Shown piece by piece: positions 19,770-28,280 of a stretch of 64,000 nucleotides of DNA (the stretch's first letter is position 1; each line of letters begins with the position of its first letter). Under the pieces are notes generated by a model that was not told where the DNA came from, did not search any database, and saw nothing but the letters and a program-made list of their open reading frames with translations. Made by a program: the position numbers and the translations under genes. The DNA comes from Pseudomonas sp. GM41(2012) (GTDB lineage: Bacteria > Pseudomonadota > Gammaproteobacteria > Pseudomonadales > Pseudomonadaceae), in the NCBI RefSeq assembly GCF_000282315.2, contig NZ_AKJN02000006.1, forward strand, positions 2,108,001-2,172,000. Reading direction: 5' to 3'.

Positions 19770-19862
19770 CTGTGGGAGTGAGCCTGCTCGCGATAGCGGT
19801 GTGTCAGTCACCATCAAGTTGACTGACATACCGCTATCGCGAGCAGGCTCACTCCTACAGGG
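19770..19862. repeat. BIME: inverted REP pair
   Basis: TGTGGGAGTGAGCCTGCTCGCG and its inverse enclose a second inner inverted repeat (TGTCAGTCA/TGACTGACA-like), so the whole 93 bp can fold into one long hairpin. It lies between the MFS gene stop and the thioesterase promoter. Confidence 0.9.
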
Positions 19863-19867
19863 GTTCT

Positions 19868-21040
19868 TTATTTCAAGTGGCGGAAGCTTTGCACTGCGGA
19901 ACCGAGAACCACGGCGCCAGCGACGATGGCCACCCAGAACCCGCTCCGGGCTCCAAATGCATCGATCAGCCAACCCGAACTGGCCGCGCCAATCGCCACG
20001 CCGATACTCAATCCAGTCACCAGCCAGGTCAGGCCTTCAGTGAGTTTGGCCGGCGGCACGATGCGCTCTACCAACGCCATCGCGACAATCAGCGTCGGCG
20101 CAAAAAACAGCCCGGCGACAAACACCGCCAGCGACAGCCCGAGAATGTTCGTCGCCAGCAGCAACGGCAGCGTGGTCACCGCCGTCGCCACCCCGCCGTA
20201 CAGGAACAGTTGCGGCAGCGGCAGTTTCGAGCGCAACGCCCCGAACGCCAAACCGGCCAGGCACGAGCCAATGGCATACACCGACAACACAATGCTCGCT
20301 GCCGCCGGCTGGCCCTGCTGCTGGGCGAACGCCACGCTGACCACGTCCACCACACCGACGATGGTGCCCATGGCGACCATCAACAGCATCAGCAACTGAA
20401 TCTCGCTGGAACGAATGATCGAGGCCTGATGATGGTCTTCATGGGGATGAATCGCCGGCTCGGTGTCACGTTGCAGCACAAACGCCGTCACCCCGATCGC
20501 CAGCATCAGCAACGCCGCCAATGGCCCCGCCTCGGGGAATGCCACCACGCACAACCCCACCGACAGTGGCGGCCCGACGATAAAACAGACCTCGTCCAGC
20601 ACCGACTCCAACGCATAAGCGGTTTGCAGTTCCGGCTGACCGCGATACACCTCGGTCCAGCGCGCCCGCACCATCGCCGACATACTCGGCATGCAACCAG
20701 CCAGCGCGGCGAACACAAACAGCGTCCAGTTCGGCGCCTGCAAGCGCGTGCAAAGCAACACCAGCAACAACGCCCCGCCACCGATCAGCGCTGATACCGG
20801 CAAGATCCGACGCTGCCCGAAGCGGTCCACCAGCCGCGAAACCTGCGGTGCACAAAACGCTGTAGCCAGGGCAAACGTCGCTGCCACGGCGCCGGCCAGT
20901 CCATACCCACCCTGCAGTTGCGAGAGCATGGTGATCAGGCCGATGCCGGTCATGGAAATCGGCATGCGCGCGATCATCCCGGCCAGCACAAAAGCGCTGC
21001 TGCCTGGGGCTTTGAACAGCTCGCGGTAGGGGTTTGCCAT
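19868..21040 (-). CDS. MFS family efflux transporter
   Basis: A roughly 390-aa inner-membrane protein with about 12 hydrophobic segments, an MFS loop 2-3 motif (VSRLVDRFGQRRIL) and Gly/Ala-rich helices typical of the arabinose-efflux-like (DHA1) branch. The open frame extends to 21103, but the upstream residues are polar and the membrane protein proper begins MANPYRELF at 21040. It reads in the same direction as the thioesterase and NRPS genes, 172 bp upstream of the thioesterase with a BIME in between. That suggests, but does not show, a role in export linked to the peptide. Substrate unknown. Confidence 0.85.
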   Translation of the reverse strand: MANPYRELFKAPGSSAFVLAGMIARMPISMTGIGLITMLSQLQGGYGLAGAVAATFALATAFCAPQVSRLVDRFGQRRILPVSALIGGGALLLVLLCTRLQAPNWTLFVFAALAGCMPSMSAMVRARWTEVYRGQPELQTAYALESVLDEVCFIVGPPLSVGLCVVAFPEAGPLAALLMLAIGVTAFVLQRDTEPAIHPHEDHHQASIIRSSEIQLLMLLMVAMGTIVGVVDVVSVAFAQQQGQPAAASIVLSVYAIGSCLAGLAFGALRSKLPLPQLFLYGGVATAVTTLPLLLATNILGLSLAVFVAGLFFAPTLIVAMALVERIVPPAKLTEGLTWLVTGLSIGVAIGAASSGWLIDAFGARSGFWVAIVAGAVVLGSAVQSFRHLK

Positions 21041-21254
21041 AGGTGCGGGTCTCAACAAGGGTCTGCAAGTTGCCATAAGCTTGATTGAGGGGAAAGCAGG
21101 CAATTGTTGGTTGAATGTGAAGGCTGCGATCTTTTGATCTGGGCGCTGAACTCTAGGCTCCCCAAACCAGTCAGCTAATTAGGCCCGCCACTCAACGCTC
21201 TGATTTCCCTCAACCAACAAATCACCCTGAGCCTTTATCCGGAGTTTCGCGGCA

Positions 21255-23081
21255 ATGGCTGATCATCATCCCGAACGACAAAGCGCTATCGATGCTCATG
21301 GCATCATCGGCGACATGCGTAGCGCGGCACTGGTCAACGACAAGGGCAGCGTGGACTTTTTCTGCTGGCCGGAATTCGACAGCCCGTCGATCTTCTGCTC
21401 GCTGCTGGACACCCCTGAGGCCGGGATTTTCCAACTGTCCCCGGATTTACCCGACGCTCGCCGCGAGCAGATTTACCTGCCCGATACCAATGTGCTGCAA
21501 ACCCGTTGGCTCAGCGACCGCGCGGTCGTCGAATTCACCGACCTGCTGCCCATCGGCGACAGCGAAGATGACACGCCGATGCTGATGCGCCGGGTGCGTG
21601 TGGTCAGCGGCCAGGCAACGTTTCACATGCGCTGCGCCGTGCGCCATGACTACGCTCGTGCCAAAACCCGCGCGCGCATGGATGAAGAAGACGTGACCTT
21701 CGAGGCCGCCAATCAGCCGTCCCTGCGCCTGTCTTCGGATCAGGCTTTGCGTATAGACGGCCATGCGGCAGTCGCCGAATTCACCCTCGAACAGGACCAG
21801 ACCGCCGAATTCATGCTCGGCGGTATCGCCGACCCGCGGTTCAAGGAAGGTGCCGCCACGATCTGCCTGGAGCGCACCCTGAAGTTCTGGCGCGACTGGA
21901 TCGGCCAATCCAACTACCGTGGCCGTTGGCGGGAAATGGTCAATCGCTCGGCCCTGGCGCTGAAGCTGCTGACCTCGCGCAAACACGGCGCGATCCTCGC
22001 CGCCGCGACCTTCGGCCTGCCGGAAACGCCTGGCGGCGAGCGCAATTGGGATTACCGCTACACGTGGATCCGCGATGCCTCGTTCACCGTCTACGCGTTC
22101 ATGCGCCTGGGCTTCGTCCAGGAGGCCAACGATTACATGCGCTGGCTGCGCGGGCGGGTCAGTGATTGCCACGGCAAACCGATGAAACTCAACATCCTCT
22201 ATGCCATCGATGGCCGCCAGGAACTGCCGGAAACCGAACTCTCGCACCTCTGCGGTCATGGCGGCGCAACACCGGTACGGATCGGCAACCAGGCTTACGA
22301 CCAGGTCCAGCTCGACATCTTCGGCGAGCTGATGGACGCGGTGTACCTGGTCAACAAATACGGCGACGCCATCTCCCATGAAGGCTGGAAACACACCGTG
22401 GAAGTGGTCGATCAGGTCTGCGAAACCTGGGAGCAAGAGGACGTCGGCATCTGGGAAATGCGCGGCGAACAACATCACTTCCTGCACTCGCGGCTGATGT
22501 GCTGGGTCGCACTGGACCGGGCCATTCGCCTCGCCTCAAAACGCTCACTGCCCGCCCCGTTCGCCCGCTGGGACCAGACCCGACAAGCAATCTACGCGGA
22601 CATCTGGGAAAACTTCTGGAGCGAAGAACGCGGGCACTTCGTCCAGTACATCGGCGGCACCGCGCTGGATGGTTCGATGCTGCTGATGCCGCTGGTGCGC
22701 TTCGTCAGCGCCAAAGACCCGCGCTGGCTCGCGACCCTCGACGCCATCGAAAAGAATCTGGTACGCGACGGCATGGTTTACCGCTATCGCAATGACGACG
22801 CCCGAATCGACGGCCTCGACGGCACCGAAGGTGCCTTCGCCGCGTGTTCATTCTGGTACGTCGAATGCCTGGCCCGCGCCGGACGGGTGGAAAAGGCGCA
22901 TCTGGAATTTGAACAGTTGCTGAGGTATGCGAACCCGCTGGGGTTGTACGCCGAAGAGTTCGACAGCCATGCGCGGCATCTGGGGAATACGCCGCAAGCG
23001 CTGACGCATTTGGCGCTGATTAGTGCAGCGTGTTTTCTGGATCGGAAATTGAGTGGAGAGAAGAGTTTCTGGCAGCCTTGA
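21255..23081 (+). CDS. GH15 family glucoamylase/trehalase-like glycoside hydrolase
   Basis: A 608-aa cytoplasmic protein (no signal peptide) with the bacterial GH15 layout: N-terminal beta-sandwich (about 1-220) and an (alpha/alpha)6 barrel. Conserved barrel blocks are NWDYRYTWIRDASFTVYA near 260, GIWEMRGEQHHF near 400 (candidate general acid Glu) and LYAEEFD near 570 (candidate catalytic base). Members hydrolyse alpha-glucosidic bonds in glucans or trehalose; which one cannot be read here. The start follows GGAG ten bases upstream. It is monocistronic, ending just before a BIME. Confidence 0.9.
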   Translation: MADHHPERQSAIDAHGIIGDMRSAALVNDKGSVDFFCWPEFDSPSIFCSLLDTPEAGIFQLSPDLPDARREQIYLPDTNVLQTRWLSDRAVVEFTDLLPIGDSEDDTPMLMRRVRVVSGQATFHMRCAVRHDYARAKTRARMDEEDVTFEAANQPSLRLSSDQALRIDGHAAVAEFTLEQDQTAEFMLGGIADPRFKEGAATICLERTLKFWRDWIGQSNYRGRWREMVNRSALALKLLTSRKHGAILAAATFGLPETPGGERNWDYRYTWIRDASFTVYAFMRLGFVQEANDYMRWLRGRVSDCHGKPMKLNILYAIDGRQELPETELSHLCGHGGATPVRIGNQAYDQVQLDIFGELMDAVYLVNKYGDAISHEGWKHTVEVVDQVCETWEQEDVGIWEMRGEQHHFLHSRLMCWVALDRAIRLASKRSLPAPFARWDQTRQAIYADIWENFWSEERGHFVQYIGGTALDGSMLLMPLVRFVSAKDPRWLATLDAIEKNLVRDGMVYRYRNDDARIDGLDGTEGAFAACSFWYVECLARAGRVEKAHLEFEQLLRYANPLGLYAEEFDSHARHLGNTPQALTHLALISAACFLDRKLSGEKSFWQP

Positions 23082-23096
23082 GACCGCGTCGCCGTC

Positions 23097-23188
23097 AATC
23101 GCGGGCAAGCCTTGCTCCTACGGTTTTGCGTCGTTCGTAGGCGTTGAGTTCGACGCAAAACCGTAGGAGCAAGGCTTGCCCGCGATGA
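23097..23188. repeat. BIME of the second REP family
   Basis: ATCGCGGGCAAGCCTTGCTCCTACGG and its inverse lie about 92 bp end to end, with inner CGCAAAACCGTAGG pairing. This is a different REP family from those at 18.8-19.9 kb. It follows the GH15 stop codon. Confidence 0.9.
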
Positions 23189-23409
23189 ACGTAAACGCGG
23201 TCCTCCTGACATCAACACTGAACACCCTCACCACAGGCTGGCGTAGTCCAAACGCCTACAAGCACTAAACAAACCTGCCCAATCATCGCGAATCACCTCA
23301 TTCCCACAGCCTGAAATCCTTTGTTGCCAGCCGCTACATCCCCCCCTACCATCGACCGTCAACGGGTACAGCGGAGCTGTCCAACAAAACCCGAATTCAA
23401 GGAACCAGA

Positions 23410-23799
23410 ATGACCCAGCGCATCCACCGTAGCATCGACACCCCACTCCGCTCAGGCCTGAACCGGGATGAATTGTGGGAAGGCCAGGACAAGGGCCTGA
23501 TCAAATGCTGGGAAATCGGCCGCCAACGCGCCGCCCGTTTCCCTGAACTTGCCCAACGCTGCCTTGCCGGCGAACTGCCGGTGCTGGGCTGGAAAGGTGG
23601 CGTCAGCCGCAGCCTGAAAAAACTCGAAAAATACGGCTCCCTCAAGTACCTCGCTCAGTGGCAAGGGTTGCGTGGGGAAGATCTGGATGTTGATTTGGGT
23701 GAAGAACGGGCGTTGACCTGTTCGCGGACCAACATGGTGGTGACATTTACGCCGGACCGGTCGAAGTACTTCAATCAGGTGGCGGAAATCGAAGCCTAG
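23410..23799 (+). CDS. Conserved-looking hypothetical protein (129 aa)
   Basis: A small soluble protein with no signal peptide or membrane segment. It is rich in Trp, Lys and Arg in the middle (LGWKGGVSRSLKKLEKYGSLKYL) and ends in a beta-type segment (NMVVTFTPDRSKYFNQV). Start ATG with AAGGAA eight bases upstream. Codon use matches the flanking core genes. I do not recognise a family. It lies 36 bp before the alpha/beta hydrolase on the same strand, so co-transcription is likely. Confidence 0.75.
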   Translation: MTQRIHRSIDTPLRSGLNRDELWEGQDKGLIKCWEIGRQRAARFPELAQRCLAGELPVLGWKGGVSRSLKKLEKYGSLKYLAQWQGLRGEDLDVDLGEERALTCSRTNMVVTFTPDRSKYFNQVAEIEA

Positions 23800-23835
23800 A
23801 AAACAGGCGAAAAACAACCCTTTCTGGAGTGTCGA

Positions 23836-24738
23836 ATGAACAATGAAGCGCTGATCCACTTCACCAGAACTCCAAGTCTGTCGCTCGCCTACGAAGAACA
23901 CGGCCCCACCACCGGCGACCCGATCATCCTCCTCCACGGCTTCCCCTACTCCCCCCGCGCCTACGACGAAATCGCCCCAGTCCTCGCCGCCAAGGGCTAC
24001 CGCGTCATCGTCCCGTACCTGCGCGGTTACGGCCCGACCCGGTTCAACCATCCCGACACCCTGCGCTCCGGACAGCAAGCCGCCCTAGCTCAGGATTTGC
24101 TGGATCTGATGGATGCGTTGGCCATTCAACAAGCCGCCCTGTGCGGCTATGACTGGGGCGGTCGGGCGGCGTGTATTGTGGCGGCGCTATGGCCCGAGCG
24201 GGTTCGTTGCCTGGTGACCGGCGACGGTTACAACCTTCAGGACATTCCCCGCTCCACCGAACCGTTAGACCCGGAAACCGAGCACCGCCTCTGGTATCAG
24301 TACTACTTTCACACGCCACGCGGCGTCGAAGGCCTGACGAAAAATCGCCGGGATTTGTGCGAATTACTCTGGAAGCTGTGGTCACCCACTTGGGCCAAAG
24401 GTCCTGAGTTGTATCCGTTAAGCGCACCGGCCTTCGATAATCCAGATTTCGTCGAGGTGGTGATTCACTCCTACCGCCACCGCTTCATGTACGTGCCTGG
24501 CGACCCGGCGCTGGAGTGGATCGAAACAGCGCTGAGCCGACAGCCGCCGATCAGCGTACCGACGATTTCCCTGTGCGGGGCCGACGATGGCGTCGGGTCG
24601 GCGCCGGAAATAGACGAAGACATCGCCCACTTCACCGGGCCTTATGAGCGGCGAGTGTTGGCGGGCGTCGGGCATAACATTCCCGAAGAAGCACCCGAGG
24701 CAACGGTCAGAGCATTACTGGATCTGCTGAAGGGCTGA
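23836..24738 (+). CDS. Alpha/beta hydrolase of the epoxide hydrolase/haloalkane dehalogenase type
   Basis: A 300-aa cytoplasmic enzyme. It has an oxyanion HGFPYSPRAYD block (about residue 34), the nucleophile elbow GYDWGG with Asp rather than Ser (about 102), and the C-terminal catalytic His in GVGHNIPEE. An Asp nucleophile fits epoxide hydrolases and haloacid/haloalkane dehalogenases. The gene's 3' end overlaps the convergent AraC-type regulator by 32 bp. Substrate unknown. Confidence 0.88.
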   Translation: MNNEALIHFTRTPSLSLAYEEHGPTTGDPIILLHGFPYSPRAYDEIAPVLAAKGYRVIVPYLRGYGPTRFNHPDTLRSGQQAALAQDLLDLMDALAIQQAALCGYDWGGRAACIVAALWPERVRCLVTGDGYNLQDIPRSTEPLDPETEHRLWYQYYFHTPRGVEGLTKNRRDLCELLWKLWSPTWAKGPELYPLSAPAFDNPDFVEVVIHSYRHRFMYVPGDPALEWIETALSRQPPISVPTISLCGADDGVGSAPEIDEDIAHFTGPYERRVLAGVGHNIPEEAPEATVRALLDLLKG

Positions 24739-25690
24739 CGCTGAAACGCTCGCGATAGGCCTGCGGGGTCACGCCCATGGCCCGCAGAAAACTGCGTCGA
24801 AGCGTCTCTTCGCTGCCGAATCCGCATTGCACCGCCACCCGTTTGATCGGCACGCCGGTATCGCTGAGCAAACGTCGGGCGGTCTCGACTCGAATCAGTT
24901 CGATGGCCCGGGCCGGAGTCTGGCCGGTGTCGGCGCGGTAATGGCGCACGAAACTGCGTTCGCTCATGCCGGCCTGCAAGGCCAGGGTCGGGATGCCCAA
25001 ATCCTTGGTGAGGTTTTCACTGATCCAGGCATGAAGTTCGTCGAAACGGTTGCCTTCCTTTTGCAAAGAGAGGGTCACGCTGAACTGCGACTGGCCGCCG
25101 GGACGTTTCAGGAACACCACCAGTTGCCGGGCGACTTCCAGGGCCATCGTGCGACCGAGATCCTCTTCCACCATGGCCAGCGCCAGATCGATACCGGCAG
25201 TGACCCCGGCCGAGGTCCAGACCGGACCGTCATTGATGAAAATCGGATTGGGTTCAACCTGCAGCCGCGGATGCTGCTGCGCCAACTGCTCGCAACGGGT
25301 CCAGTGAGTGACCACCCGCCGGCCATCGAGCCAGCCGCTGGCCGCCAGCAAAAATGCCCCGGTGCACACCGACGATACCCGCCGACACCCCGTCGCGTGT
25401 TCACGTACCCAGGCTACCAGCGGTTCATCTCGCGCCGCGTCGTAAACGCCCCAACCACCGGCAATGATCAACGTGTCACTGGCCTCTTCGGGCAACGGCT
25501 CGGCCAACAGCGCCAGCCCTGCTGACGACATCACTGCCCCGCCGCCGCTGGCAATTACCGACGGCGCATAAGGTGGCGAAAAACCTTGCTGGCGGGAAAT
25601 ATCGTTGGCCGAAGCGAACACCTGCAACGGCCCGGTGACGTCGAGCAATTGCACATTGGCAAAGGCAAGCACGTGAATGGTTTTCGGCAT
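24707..25690 (-). CDS. GlxA-family AraC transcriptional regulator (DJ-1/PfpI sensor domain plus AraC HTH)
   Basis: About 327 aa. The N-terminal DJ-1/PfpI-like domain (LAFANVQLLDVTGPLQVF; VSSVCTGAFLLAASGWLDG) is followed by a C-terminal AraC double HTH (LALQAGMSERSFVRHYR; IKRVAVQCGFGSEETLRRSFLRAMG cut short here). The frame opens at 25729 with TTG, but ATG at 25690 gives the usual N-terminus (MPKTIHVLAFANVQLLDV). It is divergent from isonitrile hydratase, whose own fold is the same DJ-1 type. A shared intergenic operator suggests it controls itself and inhA. Confidence 0.9.
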   Translation of the reverse strand: MPKTIHVLAFANVQLLDVTGPLQVFASANDISRQQGFSPPYAPSVIASGGGAVMSSAGLALLAEPLPEEASDTLIIAGGWGVYDAARDEPLVAWVREHATGCRRVSSVCTGAFLLAASGWLDGRRVVTHWTRCEQLAQQHPRLQVEPNPIFINDGPVWTSAGVTAGIDLALAMVEEDLGRTMALEVARQLVVFLKRPGGQSQFSVTLSLQKEGNRFDELHAWISENLTKDLGIPTLALQAGMSERSFVRHYRADTGQTPARAIELIRVETARRLLSDTGVPIKRVAVQCGFGSEETLRRSFLRAMGVTPQAYRERFSVSPSADPVML

Positions 25691-25692
25691 AA

Positions 25693-25729
25693 TTGGCGTA
25701 ATTCGTGGGGTTATTGGCGTATACGCCAA
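25693..25729. promoter_or_regulatory. Operator in the divergent regulator/inhA intergenic region
   Basis: A perfect 16-bp palindrome, TTGGCGTATACGCCAA, at 25714-25729, with another TTGGCGTA half-site at 25693-25700. The two TTGGCGTA copies are 21 bp apart, two helical turns, as expected for AraC-type direct-repeat binding. Confidence 0.65.
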
Positions 25730-25780
25730 ATCCTACGAGCCTAAAGTGAAGTCGTCCACCCACTTCATGAGAAAAATGCC

Positions 25781-26476
25781 ATGACGTTGCAGATCGGTTT
25801 TCTGTTGTTTCCACAGGTTCAGCAACTGGACCTCACCGGCCCTTACGACGTACTGGCCTCGCTGCCGGACGTGAAGGTGCATTTGATCTGGAAGGACCTG
25901 ATGCCCGTCACCGCGAGCACGGGCCTGGTGCTGAAACCGACCATCACGTTTGACGATTGCCCGCCGCTGGATGTGATCTGCATTCCTGGCGGCGGTGGCG
26001 TCGGGCCGTTGATGGAGGATGAACAGACGCTGGCCTTCATCAAGACGCAGGCTGCCAACGCGCGTTACGTCACATCGGTGTGTACCGGCGCGCTGGTGCT
26101 CGGTGCGGCGGGTCTGCTGAAGGGCAAACGCGCCACCACTCACTGGGCCTATCACGAATTGCTGACGCCTTTGGGAGCGATCCCGGTGAAGGATCGGGTT
26201 GTGCGCGACGGCAATCTGCTAACCGGTGGCGGGATCACGGCGGGCATCGATTTTGCCCTGACCCTGGCCGCGGAGTTGTTCGATAAGGACACAGCAGAGC
26301 TGGTGCAGTTGCAGCTCGAATACGCCCCGGCACCGCCGTTTACGTCGGGCAGTCCTGAAACGGCCCCGGTCAGCGTGCTGGAGGAAGCCCGCAAACGTGC
26401 TGCCGGGTCATTGAAACTGCGCTCGGAAATCACTGAGCGTGCAGCGGCGAAACTCGATCAGTTGTCAGCACGCTGA
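25781..26476 (+). CDS. inhA: Isonitrile hydratase (DJ-1/PfpI family)
   Basis: A 231-aa enzyme that hydrates isonitriles to N-substituted formamides. It is very close along its whole length to the P. putida isonitrile hydratase as I remember it: MTLQIGFLLFPQVQQLDLTG start, PPLDVICIPGG, the catalytic Cys in SVCTGALVLGAAGLL (about residue 101), ATTHWAYHELL, and LTGGGITAGIDFAL. Soluble and cytoplasmic. Divergent from a GlxA-type regulator across a 90-bp operator region. Confidence 0.93.
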   Translation: MTLQIGFLLFPQVQQLDLTGPYDVLASLPDVKVHLIWKDLMPVTASTGLVLKPTITFDDCPPLDVICIPGGGGVGPLMEDEQTLAFIKTQAANARYVTSVCTGALVLGAAGLLKGKRATTHWAYHELLTPLGAIPVKDRVVRDGNLLTGGGITAGIDFALTLAAELFDKDTAELVQLQLEYAPAPPFTSGSPETAPVSVLEEARKRAAGSLKLRSEITERAAAKLDQLSAR

Positions 26477-26552
26477 TCCATCCGGACCGGCAGCCAGTGT
26501 CAGGCTGCCGCTTCCCGGCCAAAATGATGTGCCGAGGATTTTCCATCGCCCA

Positions 26553-26667
26553 TAAAAAAACCCGCCTAAGCGGGTTTCTCAAGACCATTTCGACATCCTG
26601 TCGGCAGCCATCCTGGCCAATGGTCGATCATCCTTGATCCTGAGCGCTTCCTGCGACTCAGTTGATG
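26553..26667 (-). ncRNA. rsmX: RsmX-like GGA-hairpin sRNA, copy A
   Basis: About 114 nt. It is read leftward from a -10-like TATTCT (26673-26678) to a CCCGCCTAAGCGGG hairpin with a T-run ending near 26553. It holds six GGA motifs, several in hairpin loops (CGC-AGGAA-GCG, GCC-AGGAT-GGC, CGACA-GGA-TGTCG), the form that sequesters RsmA/RsmE. A GacA-site half (CTTACA on this strand, 26723-26728) sits about 60 bp upstream. Copy B next door shows the same hairpins with paired base changes. Family assignment is by structure; exact ends are estimates. Confidence 0.85.
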
Positions 26668-26722
26668 GATCCAGAATAAACACATCGGTGACGCATCAAA
26701 AGACGACATACCCGTTAGCGGG

Positions 26723-26740
26723 TGTAAGCCTTTGACTACT
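26723..26740 (-). promoter_or_regulatory. Candidate GacA upstream activating site for sRNA copy A
   Basis: The minus strand has CTTACA, one perfect half of TGTAAG-N6-CTTACA; the other half (AGTAGT) matches three of six. It is centred about -65 from the estimated start, as in rsm sRNA genes. Copy B has CCTACA at the equivalent place (26942-26947). Confidence 0.5.
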
Positions 26741-26767
26741 CGACCTTTGAAGCAGGTTTCGACAGGC

Positions 26768-26886
26768 GAAAAAAAACCCGCCGAAGCGGGTTTTTCCCAA
26801 GACCATTACGACTCCCTGTCGGCAGCGATTCCTTGCTTATGGTCGATCATCCGTGATCCCGAACACTTCCTGTGTTTCGGTTGATG
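26768..26886 (-). ncRNA. rsmX: RsmX-like GGA-hairpin sRNA, copy B
   Basis: About 117 nt on the minus strand, from a -10-like TAATCT (26892-26897) to the CCCGCTTCGGCGGG terminator with eight T (ending near 26769). GGA motifs occur in ACAC-AGGAA-GTGT, CACGGATG, GCAAGGAATCGC and CGACAGGGAGTCG, matching the order in copy A. The stems differ from copy A by compensating changes (CGC/GCG versus ACAC/GTGT). The two genes form a tandem pair about 220 bp apart, start to start. Confidence 0.85.
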
Positions 26887-27026
26887 AGGCTAGATTACGC
26901 TTCGGATCCAATGTGCAATAGACGACATAGCTACTATCGCGTGTAGGACATTCGCTATAGCCACCCTTCCGAAAACCCTTAGACGGGTAAGGTTTCAAGC
27001 ATTGAAGCCGCGAGTTCATGCCGCGA

Positions 27027-27515
27027 TCACTCTTCCTGACGCTCGCGTTGCTTGGCACTGACCTTGAGAAATTCTTCGATATTGCTCATCTGCTCATCCC
27101 AACCGCGGCTGTCCATACGGAACGCCTTGAGCCGGCGCGTCTGAGGGATGTGATCGAAACCGGACTCGGTGACCTTGAGTAACGTCCCTTCATCCATGTC
27201 TTCGAGCTCGAACTTCACCAGTGTGGTGGGTTCCTGGGAGTAATCGATATCGGGCTCGATCGCGTACGGATGCCAGCGAAACGAAAACACCCGTTCCGGC
27301 TCGACCCGCTCCACCAGTACGTTCCACAGCAAGTGCTCATAACCCGGGTACGTAATCTGCCCCTGGGTCCACTCACCGGCGACAAAACGCTTGCCTTCCA
27401 GCGCCACGCCAAACCACTGTCCGAAGGCTTCGGCATTGGCCAGCACGCGCCAGACCTGCGAGCGCGGCGTTTTGAGCAGGATCTTCCTTTCGATGCGATC
27501 TGATGCTGGATTCAT
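27027..27515 (-). CDS. SRPBCC (AHSA1/START-like) family protein
   Basis: A 162-aa soluble protein of the AHSA1/polyketide-cyclase-like fold that binds hydrophobic ligands in a helix-grip cavity. Typical blocks are an N-terminal IERKILLKTPRSQVWRVLA helix, AEAFGQWFGV, FSFRWHPYA, and a final amphipathic helix with a W (RGWDEQMSNIEEFLKVS). It has a strong AGGAGGTGACAT ribosome site before ATG 27515. Such genes often follow an arsR regulator; none is adjacent here. Ligand unknown. Confidence 0.85.
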   Translation of the reverse strand: MNPASDRIERKILLKTPRSQVWRVLANAEAFGQWFGVALEGKRFVAGEWTQGQITYPGYEHLLWNVLVERVEPERVFSFRWHPYAIEPDIDYSQEPTTLVKFELEDMDEGTLLKVTESGFDHIPQTRRLKAFRMDSRGWDEQMSNIEEFLKVSAKQRERQEE

Positions 27516-27824
27516 ATGTCACCTCCTGTACTGAACAGTAGGCCTGTAAGGCCACAAGACCAACCCTAAAGTTGTATCAATTGGGTATCGCAATCAACCC
27601 TACCTGAAATATTCGGCTGCATTTCAAGGTGTAAGTTCTGGCTTGAAGACGAAACTCAGCGCCCGAAACTGCTAACGTTCAGGACGAAACTGATTCAAAC
27701 AAGGACGATTCATGCAGCTTTCACTTGCACGGTTGGCTGTAGATGCTGCGTTGGCGCTACGATATCGAAGCCACGGCTGACGCTTTGCTGCGGGCAGCCA
27801 CCCTCACGCAATCAGGAGCACGCG
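27516..27824. other. Intergenic region, no gene recognised
   Basis: About 310 bp between the divergent SRPBCC and GFA genes. An ATG at 27712 opens only a short frame that stops before 27780. No convincing promoter, operator or terminator was recognised beyond the SRPBCC ribosome-binding site. Confidence 0.5.
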
Positions 27825-28223
27825 ATGAATAGCCTGCATGGCAGCTGCTTGTGCAAAGCCATCGAGTACGAACTCGATAGCCTCGACATGCCCATCAGTC
27901 ATTGCCACTGCCAAACCTGCCGCAAGGCACACGCGGCGGCATTCGCCTCGACAGCCGGGGTCATGCGCGAACATTTTCGCTGGACCAAAGGCCAGGACCG
28001 CCTGAGCAGTTACGAATCGTCACCGGGCAAGCTGCGGCATTTCTGTTCGGTCTGCGGTTCACACTTGATGGCTGAGCGCTTGGCCCAACCCCACGTCATT
28101 GTTCGTGTGGCGACACTGGACGATGACCCGCAAATGACGCCTCAGGCGCATATCTGGACCACACATGACGTTCCGTGGCTTGGCTATGAATCGATTAAAA
28201 AATGCCCTGAATGGCAAACATAA
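27825..28223 (+). CDS. GFA family zinc protein (glutathione-dependent formaldehyde-activating enzyme-like)
   Basis: A 132-aa single-domain GFA/CENP-V protein. Zinc-binding cysteines are in GSCLCKA (8-10), HCHCQTC (about 28-33) and FCSVCGSH (about 75-78), the full CxC, CxxC, CxxC set. The fold is shared by Gfa and many small proteins of unknown substrate, so the formaldehyde name should not be taken literally. ATG 27825 has AGGAG ten bases upstream. Confidence 0.88.
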   Translation: MNSLHGSCLCKAIEYELDSLDMPISHCHCQTCRKAHAAAFASTAGVMREHFRWTKGQDRLSSYESSPGKLRHFCSVCGSHLMAERLAQPHVIVRVATLDDDPQMTPQAHIWTTHDVPWLGYESIKKCPEWQT

Positions 28224-28280
28224 AGGGTCGAATACAGCACTAAACTGCACCTCAACTTTCCTGTCACAGCGAGAATCCCC

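Noticed and set aside
26837..27058. A 73-codon minus-strand frame over the sRNA region
   Set aside because: It runs through sRNA copy B and its upstream region; no family resemblance, and the RNA structure explains the conservation.
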